A program made the position numbers and the translations under genes. Below the pieces are notes generated by a model that saw nothing but the letters and a program-made list of their open reading frames with translations, was not told the DNA's origin and searched no databases. This document shows, piece after piece, positions 48,606 to 61,782 of a stretch of 64,000 nucleotides of DNA (positions within the stretch are counted from its first letter, which is position 1; each line of letters starts with the position of its first letter). The stretch comes from Tachypleus tridentatus (lineage: Eukaryota > Arthropoda > Merostomata > Xiphosura > Limulidae), in NCBI RefSeq assembly GCF_004210375.1, contig NC_134834.1, forward strand, positions 91,640,170 through 91,704,169, read 5' to 3'.

Positions 48606-49248
48606 CAGATAACAAGTATATATTAAGTTAAAACTTAGGTTTGTTTTGTTTGAATTTATTTTAAATCTTTTCAGATAACTGACCTGTACGACCTAATATA
48701 AAAGTGAAAGACGAGAGGGAAGACAGCTACTGTACGCTACTTACCGACGATTTGTAGGTAACTGTAATCGGACAGTAGGATTTGATCACAATTTTTTATA
48801 ATTCACTCACAGCCCAAAAGTGTGAAGCACGAATCATGGAATCTTGGATCCACTGGGCCATGCTGGGCCTTACAACAAAAGAGCATTTATCATGAAAGGT
48901 ATGCTTAGTATTTTTTATTCGCAATATAACGAGTGTTTATACAAGACACTATTTGTAGTAATTTAAACATTATGATTTCATTGTGCAGCTTTGTGCGACA
49001 TTTGAAAACGAACAAGCATACCTAATTGCAGCACCTAAAGCTTTAAGATAATAGATTAGCGTAAAGATAAGAATATTTTGTCCAACTTATTCAAATTGAT
49101 TTTCAACAGAAAAAAAACAGCCGTTTTATAATCAAAACCATTTACTAAACGTATTTTGAATAAGGATATGGAATCTGTCCATTTTTCTTGAACACTTGTT
49201 AAGTAAATGACCAGTTTTTAAAAATATAACATGCCTTACTCAAATTAC

Positions 49249-49373
49249 TGCCCTCGCTAGAACAGCGGTAAATCTATGGATTTACAACGCTAAAATCAAG
49301 GGGTTCGATTCTCCTTGGTGGGCTCAGCAGATAGCCCGATGTGGCTTTGCTTTCAGAAAACACACACACGCAC
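49249..49373 (+). mobile_element. SINE-3
   Basis: Same insertion as 9611, but with the less diverged body AGATAGCCCGATGTGGCTTT. Confidence 0.85.
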
Positions 49374-49456
49374 ATTATTTAGTTTCTTTAATACATTATT
49401 ATATAGCTGACGCAAATGTTTGAAACGCTTTCTTTTTTATTTAAATTACATAGTTT

Positions 49457-49734
49457 AGTGTGGAAGTTTCAGGCCAACTGGTTAGGAAGCTCTACTCGCA
49501 ATTTAAGTGTCGCAGGTTCGAATTCTCTTCACAACAAACATGCTTGCCCTTTCAGCCGTGGGGCGTTTTAAAGTTACGATCGATCCCACTATTCGTTGGT
49601 AAAAGAGTAGCCCAAGATTTGGCGATGGATGATGATGACTAACTGCCCTCCCTCAAGTCTTTTACTGTTCAATTAGGGATGGCTGGCACAGACAGCTATC
49701 ACGTAGCTTTGCGCGAATTTCGAAACAAGCCTAA
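49457..49734 (+). mobile_element. SINE-1
   Basis: Same insertion as 9823 and 24025. Confidence 0.8.
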
Positions 49735-49795
49735 CTAAATTGTGAGCGTTCATTCAGTACCTATTTGCCTATTATGTAATTCAGATTTCATTTGA

Positions 49796-49881
49796 ATTTG
49801 TTTGTTTCAAGTTAAGCAAAAACTACACATTTGGCTATCTGTGCTCTGTCAACCACTGATATCAAAACTCGGTTTCTAGCG
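49796..49881 (-). mobile_element. SINE-2 3' fragment, reverse
   Basis: Same insertion as 10161 and 24366. Confidence 0.55.
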
Positions 49882-52181
49882 TTCTAAGTCTCTGGGGGGA
49901 TGGTACATTTCATTTGAAGGATATTCACGCGTAGAATAATCTCGTTTTCGACTTTATCGATTACTTTGAATACACTGAAGATTAAAACTGCTTCCATGTC
50001 CTTGAACTTAAGAATAGAATGTTCCTTTAATTTAAGCGTTCTTCCATTTTTCTAACAGTCAATCTGACAAAAGTGCTCTCACGTGTTGGTCAGTAGGATT
50101 CGTAGATAGCACGTGACTGTTGAGAAGTTCTGAATTCTCAAGAAAGGTCTGAATACACAATGGTAGTGAACTTGTGGAACAAACTCTGATTATGGTGTTT
50201 AGTATTTTATTCAAAATTTATGACATCACCACCTTAGTAATGTTTCTTGATAATGAGTTAAGTTTTAAACAGATTTTATTCTGAATTCACAGGAACTCAC
50301 GATACGATGTGCACAAGACAGGATACATTTCACAAAGTTTTCATTGAAGTGAAGTGGAAGAAACTGTTAAAGTGGATGTACACTTTTGTGAAGTTCAGCT
50401 TATAATAACGACCTACACTATGAGGTTGTTGTTTATGTCAAAAGAAGTTTGAACATGCTTCTGTTGGCGTCCACAGGTGAACATAATTTTAACATATCTG
50501 TTGTTCGAATATCTTACAAATTTCACTACTTGATTTTCATTTTTAAACATTATAAATATGTCATCAACATAGCCAGGATAAATATGTGGTGTGAAGAACG
50601 TAAAACAATCCCTTAATCAACTACTCTCATGAAAGGACATGAAGCTAAACTCTAATAGACGGTTCATACAATTCAGCATTGAACTGAAGAACAGAGTGTT
50701 TCGTAGAAAATTCCATCAGTTATCTGAAATATTATTTACCTAGTTCGTTAACAAATTCCTGGTACATCTAGGAAAAAGCTAATGAACAGACATCCAATAT
50801 GTAGACTGTTTATTGGATGAAATTTTCCCTATTTGCTTATCTTAGACACGATAAATTGATCATAGTTTGAGATGCAGTGACGTAGCTAGTTCATATTCAA
50901 CATAGGTTGTAGATTACGAATTAGGAGTGCTTCCTTTTTCAGTATCCATTCACCTTTCCTTCAGTCTATTATTCTGAAGTGTTCACTGTTTGGTTTTTCT
51001 CACACTCATTCATCTGACGGTTGTAAATTTCAGAATTATTTAAAGAGCTGTCATGACTATTCTCCTTTATTTTAGCTCCGGCACTGTATTCCAAACTATC
51101 AACTCATCGTCCCTGTGTTGGACGAAAAGTAAAAAATTTGTCCATCAAGAAAGTGTAAATATCTTCTAAAATAAACAATATTACTCATACTAACAGTTGA
51201 AAAGGAATCCTAAACTTCAACTCGCTTCTCAAAGATTAATATCTCGTACATATATTCACCAAGTCCAAGAAAAGAAATAAAGAAGGGATTATGATCCCTT
51301 TCACTTAACATAAATAGTAACACTAGAAACATTTTATTACTTCTGTTACAGTTCTGTCCGTCATTAGATAACAATGGACAAACAAGATTTTCTTTTAGCT
51401 CGAATTTAAGTTTACTTATAACGATTCAACCCAGAAAATGAACCACACCATCTAAAATATAACAGCAACCATAAACCATTGAAAGTTTAAACCTTTTCAT
51501 GAAATACGTTATTTTTTAAAAACGTCTAATGTAACCATTTTCAATTAAGAAACCACAAACCACTGAAACTGCAAACCTTTTCAGTGAATATGTTATTTCT
51601 TCACCACGTCGAAGATAACCGTTTTCAGTCAAGAACAATTCAGCAAAATCAGTTTCAAGACTGGGCAATAAACATCTCCATGAAACTTGAAATTTTCACA
51701 ATTATCCGAAAAATCAAAGTTGTCGTTCACTGATAATTATTAAAAGGTATTAAAAATTATTTTAAATTTCGCGCAAAACTACACGAGGGCTATTTGAATT
51801 AAATGTGATCCCAATCAAAATGATATTCAAAGTAACTGGTAAAGCCAAGAATGAGAAGACGTGTTTAAAAATTATTTAATCCTTTAAATAAAACCTAGAT
51901 TGATGAAACAGTTATTGAAACGTTATTTGTAATTTAATTTATTGTACTTTTCCCAATTGGTTTGCAGATTGAAGAAGTTTGTGAACTTTTAAAATGTAAA
52001 TTTACATACTCATCAAAAGAGGAAACAAATAATATTGACATGATATTGTTGTGAAGCATCTGAAATCTACTTTACATGCTGAAAACTATTTTTACTTAAT
52101 TATCCAGCCAGTACTAGACTACGTAACGTTTACGCGTAAAATAACCATTCAAACATGAGCCAAAACTTCAAAGATACACGC
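49882..52181. other. Noncoding array sequence, no gene recognised
   Basis: Counterpart of 10254-11890, with about 360 extra bases near 51390-51760. 51480-51625 holds two related stretches (CTTTTCATGAAATACGTTAT and CTTTTCAGTGAATATGTTAT). A SINE-1 tail remnant lies at 51762-51797. Confidence 0.45.
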
Positions 52182-52406
52182 CAGGATACACGAAGAATAT
52201 CTGCGCTAGTCGTCAATAATTTAGCAGTTTAAAACTGGAGGGAAGGTAGCTAGTCATCACCACCAACTACTCTTTTACCAACAAATAGTTGGAATGACCC
52301 TCTCATTATAACGCCTCCATGGCTGAAAGGACGCACGTTTTGGGAGACGAACTCGCGACCCTCGAATTAGGAGTCGAATGCCTTAACCACCTGACCATAC
52401 CGGGCC
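52182..52406 (-). mobile_element. SINE-1, reverse
   Basis: ACACGAAGAATATCTGCGC to CATACCGGGCC. Lies in a stretch of about 700 bp missing from copy I at 11890. Confidence 0.85.
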
Positions 52407-52435
52407 TCAATATTTTGTACACTAACACTTTAGTT

Positions 52436-52590
52436 TGTCACTGGTATTTAGGATCCTTAATACGCAATTTTGCGTGTCGCTGGTTCGAAAATCTTTCAAC
52501 GAACCAATTCATCCTTGTAACTATGGGAGCGTTTATGTGACCATCAATTTCACTATTCATTGGTAAAATAGTGATCCAAGAGTTGGCAAT
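52436..52590 (+). mobile_element. SINE-1 fragment
   Basis: Diverged head TACGCAATTTTGCGTGTCGC, B-box GGTTCGAAAATC and body to GATCCAAGAGTTGG. The tail end also survives in copy I at about 11893, so copy I lost the preceding part. Confidence 0.7.
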
Positions 52591-53090
52591 GATCGGTGTT
52601 GAAAATCTGACTTTCCTATACTTTATCACCTTTGAATTTGGCGAAATTCAAAATAAGCTCAACAAAACTTGTCACTTGTAACTCAATAACAATAATCTTT
52701 ATGGGTAAGTTTGGATTCGAGAAAAAACCAACAACAAAACCTTATGTTACTGATAAAAACTGAACAAGAATTAATAAAACGTCTAGTTTAAACAATAAGA
52801 AATACGCCTCTTTAATTAAACACTGTCGTCTTGTTCTCTCAATATTTCGATATTATAAATTGAGATTCCAGGTGTGGTTTTCACTTTATACCTTCTTCGA
52901 CTCTTGACTCAAACAATGCCACTACTTCGTCTTCAGGTTACCGTGTGAAATCGCATGTTGTTGTTGCTGTTTTGTAGTTTTGATTTCCTATTTCTAATAC
53001 AGTAACAATAATTAAGAAACGTTACAGTTATTTAAATATATAGATTATGATGTCTATACATCTCTTCCTGTCTAGCGAACAACGCTTTTA

Positions 53091-53355
53091 TTGTGAATTT
53101 CGCACAAAGCTACACGAGAGCTGTCTACGCTAGTGTCCCTAATTTAGCAGTGTAAGACTAGAGGGAAGGCAGCTACTTATCACCACCCACCGCCAACTCT
53201 TGGATTACTCTTTTACCAACGAATAGTAGGATGGACCATCATATTATACGCCCTAATGGCTGGGAGGGCCAGCATATTTGGTGCTACCGGGATTCGAACC
53301 CGCGACCCTCAAATTACGAGTCGAACGCCTTAACTCACTTGGCCATGACGAACCG
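53091..53355 (-). mobile_element. SINE-1, near full length
   Basis: Same insertion as 12401-12664, downstream of A2. Confidence 0.9.
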
Positions 53356-53823
53356 CGAACAACGCACCCACACAAACAGGATAAAAGTTGTAAAAATAAT
53401 AATATTGTCGAATATTTCCCTCAGAATAAGAATTACAGAAAATGTAAGCGTCTTAATAAATTCAAACAAAATTATACCAACTAGAAATAAAAATTTATTA
53501 TTTCAATGCACAGTCCCTGTAATTTTACACATCTTCTGAAAACTCAAAATACAATAAGAGAAGATGCTTTTATTAGAGGCAGTATCTATATTTTACTTTT
53601 TTATACACTAACTTAGAATTTCTTATGCAAATTATACTGAAGACTTGCATTTCTTTCATATATTTTTAATAGTTGCTCACAAAAATATTTCAAAGCCGTT
53701 AGCTCTTAAAATGAAAATTAGAAAAAACAAAATCATTATTAATATTTCTAAATATCAAGTATAGTATATGAAAAATACGCAATTTTATTATTGTGAAAAT
53801 TAATACATTATACGCACGATTTT

Positions 53824-54781
53824 TTATTTTAAAATGTCTGGCCAGAATTCAGGAATTTCAGTTCCTTTAAATTTCTCAATACATTTTCTTTTCAGTCGTT
53901 CTCTTTGTTTTTGGGTAAAGTGATTTTTCCAATCACCGACAATACCTTTTCTAACAAAGGTAAATTCCGACTGTGGTTTAAAGTTAATGCTTTTCATGTA
54001 CCTAAGAACGTGCTTTAGTCCTTCTGGAATGTTTTCGTTATCTATCTCTTCATCACTATGTACTGATCCAAAAAAGCTCCCAAAGTGTTTGTTGGTAGAT
54101 TTCTTCATGTACTCAACAGAAGTCTGACGAATTATGTTCTCCATCATTTGTTCATCCTTCACTAACATGTCTTCGTACTCTTGACCCAGAAACTTAGCGA
54201 TTTTTAAAACAGCAGCTCTGGTGTCAGCTTTTATTTTCTCATAGACAAGAAAGAGCACATTAGAATCATTTCTATGTTCATACCAGGACAGAAGATGGTC
54301 GAAGTAGTCCCCAAATTCAGTTTCGCCGTTGATGAAAATCTCAAAAAAGTCTTCAAATGTTCCATCAGAGTATTGATATATTGGCAATGTTCTGCTGTGG
54401 TGAAAAAGAGAAACGCAGCAGTCGAAGGGATTCCTTGTTACGTAGATGTATTTGGCTTGAAGAGAATAAGGCTGCATATTAAACGGAAGGTGAGTTTTGA
54501 TAGCTCCAGGTCGAGGCATTGTTTCTACAATACCAGTTCCTGTAAGTTCCATAAAAGGACTTAGCCTTTGAAACTCTTCAAAACTCTCTGGTGGTAGCCC
54601 TCTTTTTTAAAATGTTGATTACAATATGTTGTACCCAAGTTGTTCCACATTTAGGAAAAGTCACAATAAACACATCATTATCCTTTGGTTTATAACGGAG
54701 AGAATCTCGAAGGCATTTTGGTGAAAACGCTTTGGGAATTATCAGTCCTTCGACTTCTTGGTAGTCGGGACCCTTAGGCAT
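53824..54781 (-). CDS. Sulfotransferase A2 (near-identical to A1, one frameshift)
   Basis: Same 318-residue design as A1 with four substitutions visible (Ile10Val, Val134Ile, Pro173Ser, Lys260Arg). As given, a T-run of six (54603-54608) instead of the five in A1 (13913-13917) adds one base and breaks the frame after ILK near residue 59. The downstream part, including KTHLP, the RNPFD site and RKGIVGDWK, stays open from 54552. The single homopolymer change may be a sequencing error; otherwise this is a very recent pseudogene. The acceptor-like AG and AATAAA signals of A1 are preserved. Confidence 0.88.
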
Positions 54782-54973
54782 TGTCTTTTATTTCGAACGA
54801 ACCTGAGGAATGCATATTGTATTTTTATTAATAAAGGCAAAACCACCAGAATTATTTGTAATAAAAATATAATAAAACATTTTTTTTTGAAATCGGTATG
54901 TATTCTATGATTATAAAATTGTTCTTCGTCTTAATGAAGAAACATAATTGTCTGAAATTAAGAACAAAACAAC

Positions 54974-55068
54974 ACAATGGGCTATTTGTGCTCTGTCCGC
55001 CGGAAGTATCGAAATCTGGTGTCTAGCGTTGTAAGTTCATGACTTTCCGCTGTGATACTGGCGGTGGG
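54974..55068 (-). mobile_element. SINE-2 fragment, reverse
   Basis: Same insertion as 14278. Confidence 0.6.
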
Positions 55069-55221
55069 GGAAGATATATAAATATTAGCATTTTAATTAT
55101 TTCAGTTCCTTAGATATTCTATTCTCGACCCAGTTACATGACAATAATATCAAGACAAATATTATTTTGCAGCTGAAGATATTTAATTGAAGTAATTGTG
55201 TTTTTTCATCGTTAAACTTAA

Positions 55222-55275
55222 ACATGAGCGCAGATAGCCCTCGAGTAACTTTGCTCTAATTTCAAAAACAACCGT
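55222..55275 (+). mobile_element. SINE-1 3' end fragment
   Basis: GCGCAGATAGCCCTCGAGTA followed by the tail; no head. Part of the segment missing from copy I. Confidence 0.6.
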
Positions 55276-55320
55276 AAAATGGAGTAAATGAAAAAATATC
55301 ATAATAACATGTATTTGACT

Positions 55321-55575
55321 GTTTTGTTTTGAACTTCTCGTGAAGCTAGCTTCACTCGGACTATCTCCACAAGCCGACACTGGTGTGGAATTGCAAGACT
55401 ACAGGGAAGGTAGGTAGTCATCACTACCCACCGCCAGCTCTTGTGCTACTTTTTCATCGACGAATAGTGGTATTGATTGTTACTTTACAACGACTCCACA
55501 GCTGATAGAGCGAACATATTTGTTCGCGACCTCCAGTTTTCTAGTCGAGTGCCTCAACAACATGGCCGTGTCGGA
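55321..55575 (-). mobile_element. SINE-1, reverse, old copy
   Basis: Strongly diverged body (CATCACTACCCACCGCCAGC) and head ending CATGGCCGTGTCGG. Only in copy IV. Confidence 0.8.
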
Positions 55576-56485
55576 ACGAATCTATCTGAAGAATTTTAAC
55601 GTCGTAAACTCGTACAACAATCGTATTATTAAAAAAAACTAAAAAAAAACGTACATCGTAAGAAAGTAAGATAAATTTAAAATCTTAACAGATCCAAGCT
55701 ATATAATAAAATAAGAAGAAAAATTGAAAGATAATTAAAATACGCTCATTTATGAGAGAACGGTGGCTTAAGTGTAAACACTAAGCTTGTGTTTAACCCT
55801 AATTTCAATGAAAAAGTACTGCCAGTCCATAAACTCGTCAAAGACGTCGTTTACCGTTCGTTCTCAAAGCATTAATTTGTTCCACGTTATTTAGTATTGA
55901 TAACCATTCGAATAATAGAAATCAACGTTGTTCTTTGCTGATAATAAATTATTCGATTCCAGGACTAACGTTAGCGAGAGATTACTTACCTTAAAATAAT
56001 AATACCGACTACTGATCACGTTTAAAGTTTACTTTAGATTTAGTTTCATTATAAATCTCAAACTTCCCTCCTTCCTCATACACTTACGCGCGAAAAAAAA
56101 CAGATTCAAACACATATACAAAGTTAAACTGGAGTTAAAACCGTTTAATCCTTAAAAGATGCTATTAAGATTCCATAAGATATTTTGAAAAGACGTGAAA
56201 AGGTAAATAAATAATTTGTAAGTAGGTGGCGTTAAAATTACTATGGAAACATTGTGCTATAAAATAACGAAATTTGAAAATTGCCACTGTAATTCTCATA
56301 GCGCGTTATATCGGTTTTAATGCAAACTGGTAATCACACCAAATTTTAAAATAAAACCCATACAATATGATGTTGATCATAAACAATTGAAGGAAGCATT
56401 CTGGTAGGTAAAACTTATAATTGGATTACTGTCCGATAGTCAGAGGATAAAGGGATGTTCATAAATGTTATGCTTCGTATGTGCA
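55576..56485. other. Segment present only in copy IV; no gene recognised
   Basis: AT-rich, with poly-A runs near 55631-55650. No open frame or motif of note. Lies between A2 and the point (56236) where similarity to copy II resumes. Confidence 0.5.
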
Positions 56486-56609
56486 GTTCCCTGTGGCACA
56501 GCGGTGTGCCAGCGGACTTATACCATTAGATTCCAAGTTTCGACACCTGTGATAGTGCAGAACACATCGCCAATTGTGTAGCTTTGTGCTTAATTTCAAA
56601 CAAGAACAA
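56486..56609 (+). mobile_element. SINE-2
   Basis: Same insertion as 25353. Just after it, about 25500-25640 of copy II has no counterpart here. Confidence 0.75.
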
Positions 56610-56869
56610 CAGTGTATCCGACAATAAACAAGTTTTCTGAAATTCAGTAATGTGGGTCGCGAAGATATTTTCACAAGAGTAACATTATATTTTTAGGTAC
56701 ATAATGATACATTTGTTCAGTTCGTCTTCAGGTTAGTGAGGAAAGTTCTTCCTTCTAGATGCGCCGGTCAAATCAAGTAAGATATTTATTATTGTTTTTG
56801 TGAGAGGACTAAAGGCTGCTTCATTTTGATTCATATTGTGTCCAGTTTCTATTTCTTTAACTTTTCGAT

Positions 56870-57144
56870 TGTTTGTTTTTTGGAATTTCGCACAAAGCTA
56901 CTCGAGGACTATCTGTTATAGCCGTCCCTAATTTAGCAGTGTAAGACTAGAGGGAAGGCAGCTAGTTATCACCACCCACCGCCAACTCTTGGGCTACTCT
57001 TTTACCAACGAATAGTGGGATTGACCGCCACTTTATAACGCCCTCACGGCTGGGAGGGAGAGCATGTTTGGCGCGATTCGGGCGCAAACCCGCGACACTC
57101 AGATCACGAAGCGCACGCCTTAACGCGCTAGACCATGCAGGCCC
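56870..57144 (-). mobile_element. SINE-1, GCG-type head
   Basis: Same insertion as 25832. Confidence 0.88.
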
Positions 57145-57202
57145 TTTAACTTTTCGAACTCAAAATGCATTTTCGATAGAACCACTTATTATTCTGTGGA
57201 AC

Positions 57203-57376
57203 TTGTTTGTTTTTTAATTTGCACAAAGCGACACGAGGGCTATCTGCGCTAGCCGTCCTTATTTTAGCACTTTGGCTACTCTTTTACACGAACTGTCACA
57301 TTATAACACCCTCACGGTTGAATGGGTGAGCATGTTTGATGTGACAAAGACTCGAACCCTTGATCACCTGGCCATT
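57203..57376 (-). mobile_element. SINE-1, internally deleted
   Basis: Same insertion and same internal deletion as 26127, linking copies II and IV to the exclusion of copy I. Confidence 0.8.
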
Positions 57377-57514
57377 CCCGATATTTCCTCGAGTACTCTT
57401 GATGGAGATTTGCGCCGCAGATAATAATGTCGACATCTCTTCTTTTGATAACATGTATACGATGCACCATAGCAGTTTATATAATGCCCGTTATTTGGGC
57501 TTCATGCAGTCCCA

Positions 57515-57770
57515 AACTGTCGGGACTCGATTCGTAATTTGAGAGTGGCGGGTTCGAATTCCTATTACACCAAAAATGCTTGGCCTTTCAGCCGTAGGGG
57601 CAATGTAATGTGATGGTCAATCCAACTATTTGTTGGTAAAAGAGTAGCCAAATAATTGGCGGTGGGTGTTGATGACTAGCTGCCTTCCCTCTAGTCTTAC
57701 ACTGTTAAATTAGGAACGGCTAGTGCAGATAGCCCTCGTTTAGCTTAACGAGAAATTGAAAACAAACAAA
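57515..57770 (+). mobile_element. SINE-1
   Basis: Same insertion as 14912 and 26433. Confidence 0.85.
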
Positions 57771-57818
57771 TTTCAATAATAAACTCTGATCGCAAAGTGA
57801 TAATCGATTCCTATTGCT

Positions 57819-57945
57819 GGACTTCCCAGTGTCACGACGGTATATCTGCGGACTTATAACGTTAGAATCCAGGTTTCAACACCCGTGGTTGGCAAAGCAC
57901 AGATAACCCATTTTGTATTTTTCTGTTTCATTACAAATAACAACA
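57819..57945 (+). mobile_element. SINE-2
   Basis: Same insertion as 15200 and 26740. Confidence 0.8.
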
Positions 57946-58045
57946 TCTAACGTGATTACAACAATTAGTTACAAAAACAGTAAAAGTTTGAAATTTATTT
58001 TTCTAGACTAGTGTTTTGGAAACTTTACGGGCTATGTTTTTTATA

Positions 58046-58310
58046 GGCCCGGCATGGCCTAGCGCGTAAAGCGTGCGACTCATAATCCGCGGGTTCGCGC
58101 CCGCGTCGCGCTAAACATGCTTGCCCTCCCAGACGTGGGGGTGTATAAGTGACGGTCAATCCCACTATTCGTTGGTAAAAGAGTAGCCCAAGAGTTGGCG
58201 GTGGGTGGTGATAACTAGCTGCCTTCCCTCTAGTCTTACACTGCTAAATTAGGGACAGCTAGCATAGATAGCCCTCGAGTAGCTTTGTGCGAAATTCCCA
58301 AACAAAATCT
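58046..58310 (+). mobile_element. Young SINE-1 insertion with target site duplication
   Basis: Full element from GGCCCGGCATGGCC to CCCAAACAAAAT, GCG-type head with an intact B box (GGGTTCGCGCCC). The 9-bp TTTTTTATA lies on both sides (58037-58045 and 58311-58319). Copies I (about 15420) and II (about 26955) have the uninterrupted target. Confidence 0.95.
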
Positions 58311-59279
58311 TTTTTTATAGATAATTATTTTAGAGTCGAGTTTCAAATTGTATTTCAATAACTTAACTAAAAATATATTAGGCCTTACCTTACCTTTAAC
58401 TTTACAGAGAACTTCAATTTCAGTGTTCTTCATACGACGCCTTTTACTCTTATCAACGAGGTCGAACTATCATAAGAACCTGTAAGCATGTTTATTCAAG
58501 ATAAATCACGTGATTGTCTTTCCTGATTTATTTTACCACTTGGGCATAGACGAAAATGACTATATATCAGCCTCTTCAGTTTCAAGATTTCACTTATCTG
58601 TTTCTTTGGCAAGTTTCCAAACGTTACCCACGTAAAAAATTTACTTGGAAAAGCTTTGTGTTTATTAGCTAATCAGGTACTGCACAAAAAACACATAAAG
58701 ATATTCCAGTTATCGTTTTTTATTCTACATGTGTGCTCGTCAAATCCTTGGTAGCAACTGATGTTCAGGTTTGTAATTGTTAGTTAAAACGTCATTGCAA
58801 AGTAAGAGAATGGTACAATTTTTGCCTGTGATTGTTAAAACAAACGATGCCGTTTCTTTAAGAAATTCTTCGAGTTTCAGCAAACTTATAAAAGCTAAGA
58901 TATATGAACTTGACAAAACAACATTTATGTGTGTGTGTGAACATTTTCACAAACAACTCTCAGTATTGAGGGATATTAAAACCACAAGTTAAAGAAATTA
59001 CTTAAGACAACATGTGATGGTCTGTATTAAATCCATCTGTGTTACAGTAGTTTGAATTTTTTTTCCTGTTTACTTATGAAAGCTTTTATTGACTAATTAC
59101 GGATTCTAAAATGGTACACTTAACAATTCATTGACTTTAATATTGGGCTTGGAATGGCTTGATAATTAGAGTGTTTGACTTTAAATATATGGGTGCCAAT
59201 CACGTTACTAGACATGCTCGTTCTTTATACCACTGGGGCATTATCACTTGACACACAATACCACTTTTCTTTGGAAAAG

Positions 59280-59540
59280 TTTGTTTGTTTGTGTTTTGAA
59301 TTTCGCACAAAGCTACTCGAGAGCTGTCTGTGCTAGTAGTCCCTAATTTAGCAGTGTAAGACTAGAGGGAAGGCAGCTAGTCATCACCACCAACCACCAA
59401 CTCTTGGACTACTCTTTTACCAACGAATAGCGCGACTGACCATAAAATTATAACGCTTTCACGGCTGAAAGGGCGAGCATATTTGTTGCGACCTGTATTC
59501 GAACCTGCGACCCTCAGAATACGATTCGCACGCCTTAATA
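59280..59540 (-). mobile_element. SINE-1, reverse
   Basis: Same insertion as 16290 and 27922. Confidence 0.85.
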
Positions 59541-59908
59541 TATGGGAAGCCTCAAGGTCCTTGAAATAAGACGAGAATGTTGAAAATACACAAATCGCTT
59601 AATTTTATAACTTGAATAACTTCTTTTATCGAAGTAAATAAAGCCGTTACTTAATTAATCCAAATATTTACAACAGAAATTTTGAAACCATTTTAAAGTG
59701 TTAGGAAAAAATTAGGTATTTAATGCTTGTGTGCCCTTTCGAAAAAATAAAAAGGAAATGGTTCATATTGATTATAATTTATGAAATCATGAATTTCAGG
59801 CCAATATTAATTCCTTAGTATCTTCAGTTCTTATTGTTTTTATAATTTCGAATGAGCTAGTTTGTGGTCATTTGGTCTGTATAAATTAACAGCTTTACAC
59901 ACTGTAGA

Positions 59909-60073
59909 TGGTTCGGAATGGCCAGATGGTTGAGGCACTTGACTCGTAATTTGATGGTAGCGGATTCATATCCCCATCGCACCAAACATGCTCATCCTTT
60001 CAGCCGTAGGGACGTTATATAGTGACGATTAATTCCACTATTCGTTGGTCTTACACTGCTGAATTATGGGCAG
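59909..60073 (+). mobile_element. SINE-1, internally deleted
   Basis: Same insertion and deletion as 28552. Confidence 0.8.
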
Positions 60074-61782
60074 TAATAAAATGTCAGCATCACTTTGTGT
60101 CATTGATTAAACTATTCTGCTTCGAGCTCCTGGTGAGGAAAATTTGTATGTTATCGAATACAATACAAGAACTAATTATACCGCCCATTTAAATTACTTT
60201 TTCAACAATAACTAAGGTTTGCAATGAAAAGTAAAAGGTTACTAAAAGGTCTCAAGTGAATTACTCACGCATGGAACGTTATATTTAAGAAAATATATAA
60301 AGAGGTGCACATGGGAAATTTCTATTTCAACTATATTTCTACAAATATTATCACAGGTTAAAAACATGTAACATGTCATAACTTTACTCCAACGTTTATT
60401 GCTACAATCACGAATTTATCCGTAACCCTGTAAAGTACGACTGTAGCTTTTTTAGTCCTTGTGACAGGTGTCAGTTTTAGGAGTTTCAAACATCATCAAA
60501 TTTATCAAAGTGTTTTGTGGTGTTTATCTTAACTGTGAGTTTTGAGACAGTTTGCTATCAGGGCTACTGAGCATATTTGATATACAACAAAATTTTCATT
60601 TCTTATCCTCTGTCTTAAATTTATCAGAAGAGTTGTTTACTGTTTCTCTTTCGCCAAACCGATAAGCAAGTTTGCTTCTGAAGTTATTGTTTTTTCTAAA
60701 TTAAAGCCGTGTTTATTCGATTCAGTTTATTAATTTACTCTTCGTTTATTGTTGTAAATCCTGCAATAAAGACGTTATTAAATATTTTAGTATTGTACAT
60801 TGTGCATCGTTTCCTCTCCCATCACTTTTTCTAGATGTTTATTTTTGGACTTAGCGCAAAACTACTCGAGGGCTATTTTAAAATTCTGAAACTGTAATAA
60901 ACCCTTTGATCTCTCACAGCGAGCATCATCCATTTTAACTTATAGAAAGAATTTCGTGAAATTGAACAAATAATCAATACAGTAAAAAGTTACTTGAGTT
61001 AAAAAATCTTCAGAGACGTTAAGAAATGGAGAATAATTTGATTTTCGCGCGAAGCTACACGAAGGCTATTTTCGCTAGCCGCCCATAATTTATCAGTTTG
61101 AAGAAGCTGGTGGGAAATCAGCTAGTCATCACCACCTAACTGCTAACTCTTGGTTCACTTTTTTACCAACGTCACTTTATAACGCCTCCACGGCTGGGAA
61201 AGCGACCAAGTTTGGTGCGATCGGGACTAGAACCCGCGATCCTCGGATTACGTATTGAACGCTTTAACACACTTTGCCATGCCGGTCCCCTTTTTTTACG
61301 TAAATTCTTAGTCATATTATTGTTAGCGAATTTTAATTGAATGTGAGTTCATCATTTTTCAATCAGAACCTCACAAACGTACAATGGATTTCTTTTAAAT
61401 AGGTTATATATCTTATATATTGATACCAAAATATAAAAACATAAAACACACAACAGACAAGAAAAATATACTAACATAATTACTCCTTTTTATTTTTATA
61501 AAAAATATGTATTTTTGTATGCTTGATTCACAATTTAAAATCTACGCTGCAGTTTAGCAAAAAGCAATATGAAATTGGCATTATATGTAATTAAGGATCC
61601 TTTCAAACCTAGTTACATTTCATTGGCACAATCTAACATTCGATAATAATAGCATTTTCAAAACAGAGACATACTAAAATTTCATGAGATCTTGTAATCA
61701 TATGATAATTGTAAAATGAAGACTCAATATTATAGCATACCATAATATTACGGTAACCTGCTACATAATGAATATTTTATAC
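60074..61782. other. 3' flank of B2
   Basis: Counterpart of 28716-30440. Near 61395-61415 it lacks about 45 bp (GCCAGTGCGACGTGG region) present at 30040-30080. No other gene recognised. Confidence 0.55.
61041..61289 (-). mobile_element. SINE-1, reverse, diverged
   Basis: Same insertion as 29670. Confidence 0.8.

Noticed and set aside
53824-54781. Calling A2 a definite pseudogene
   Set aside because: Its only lesion is one extra T in a homopolymer, which may be a sequencing error.
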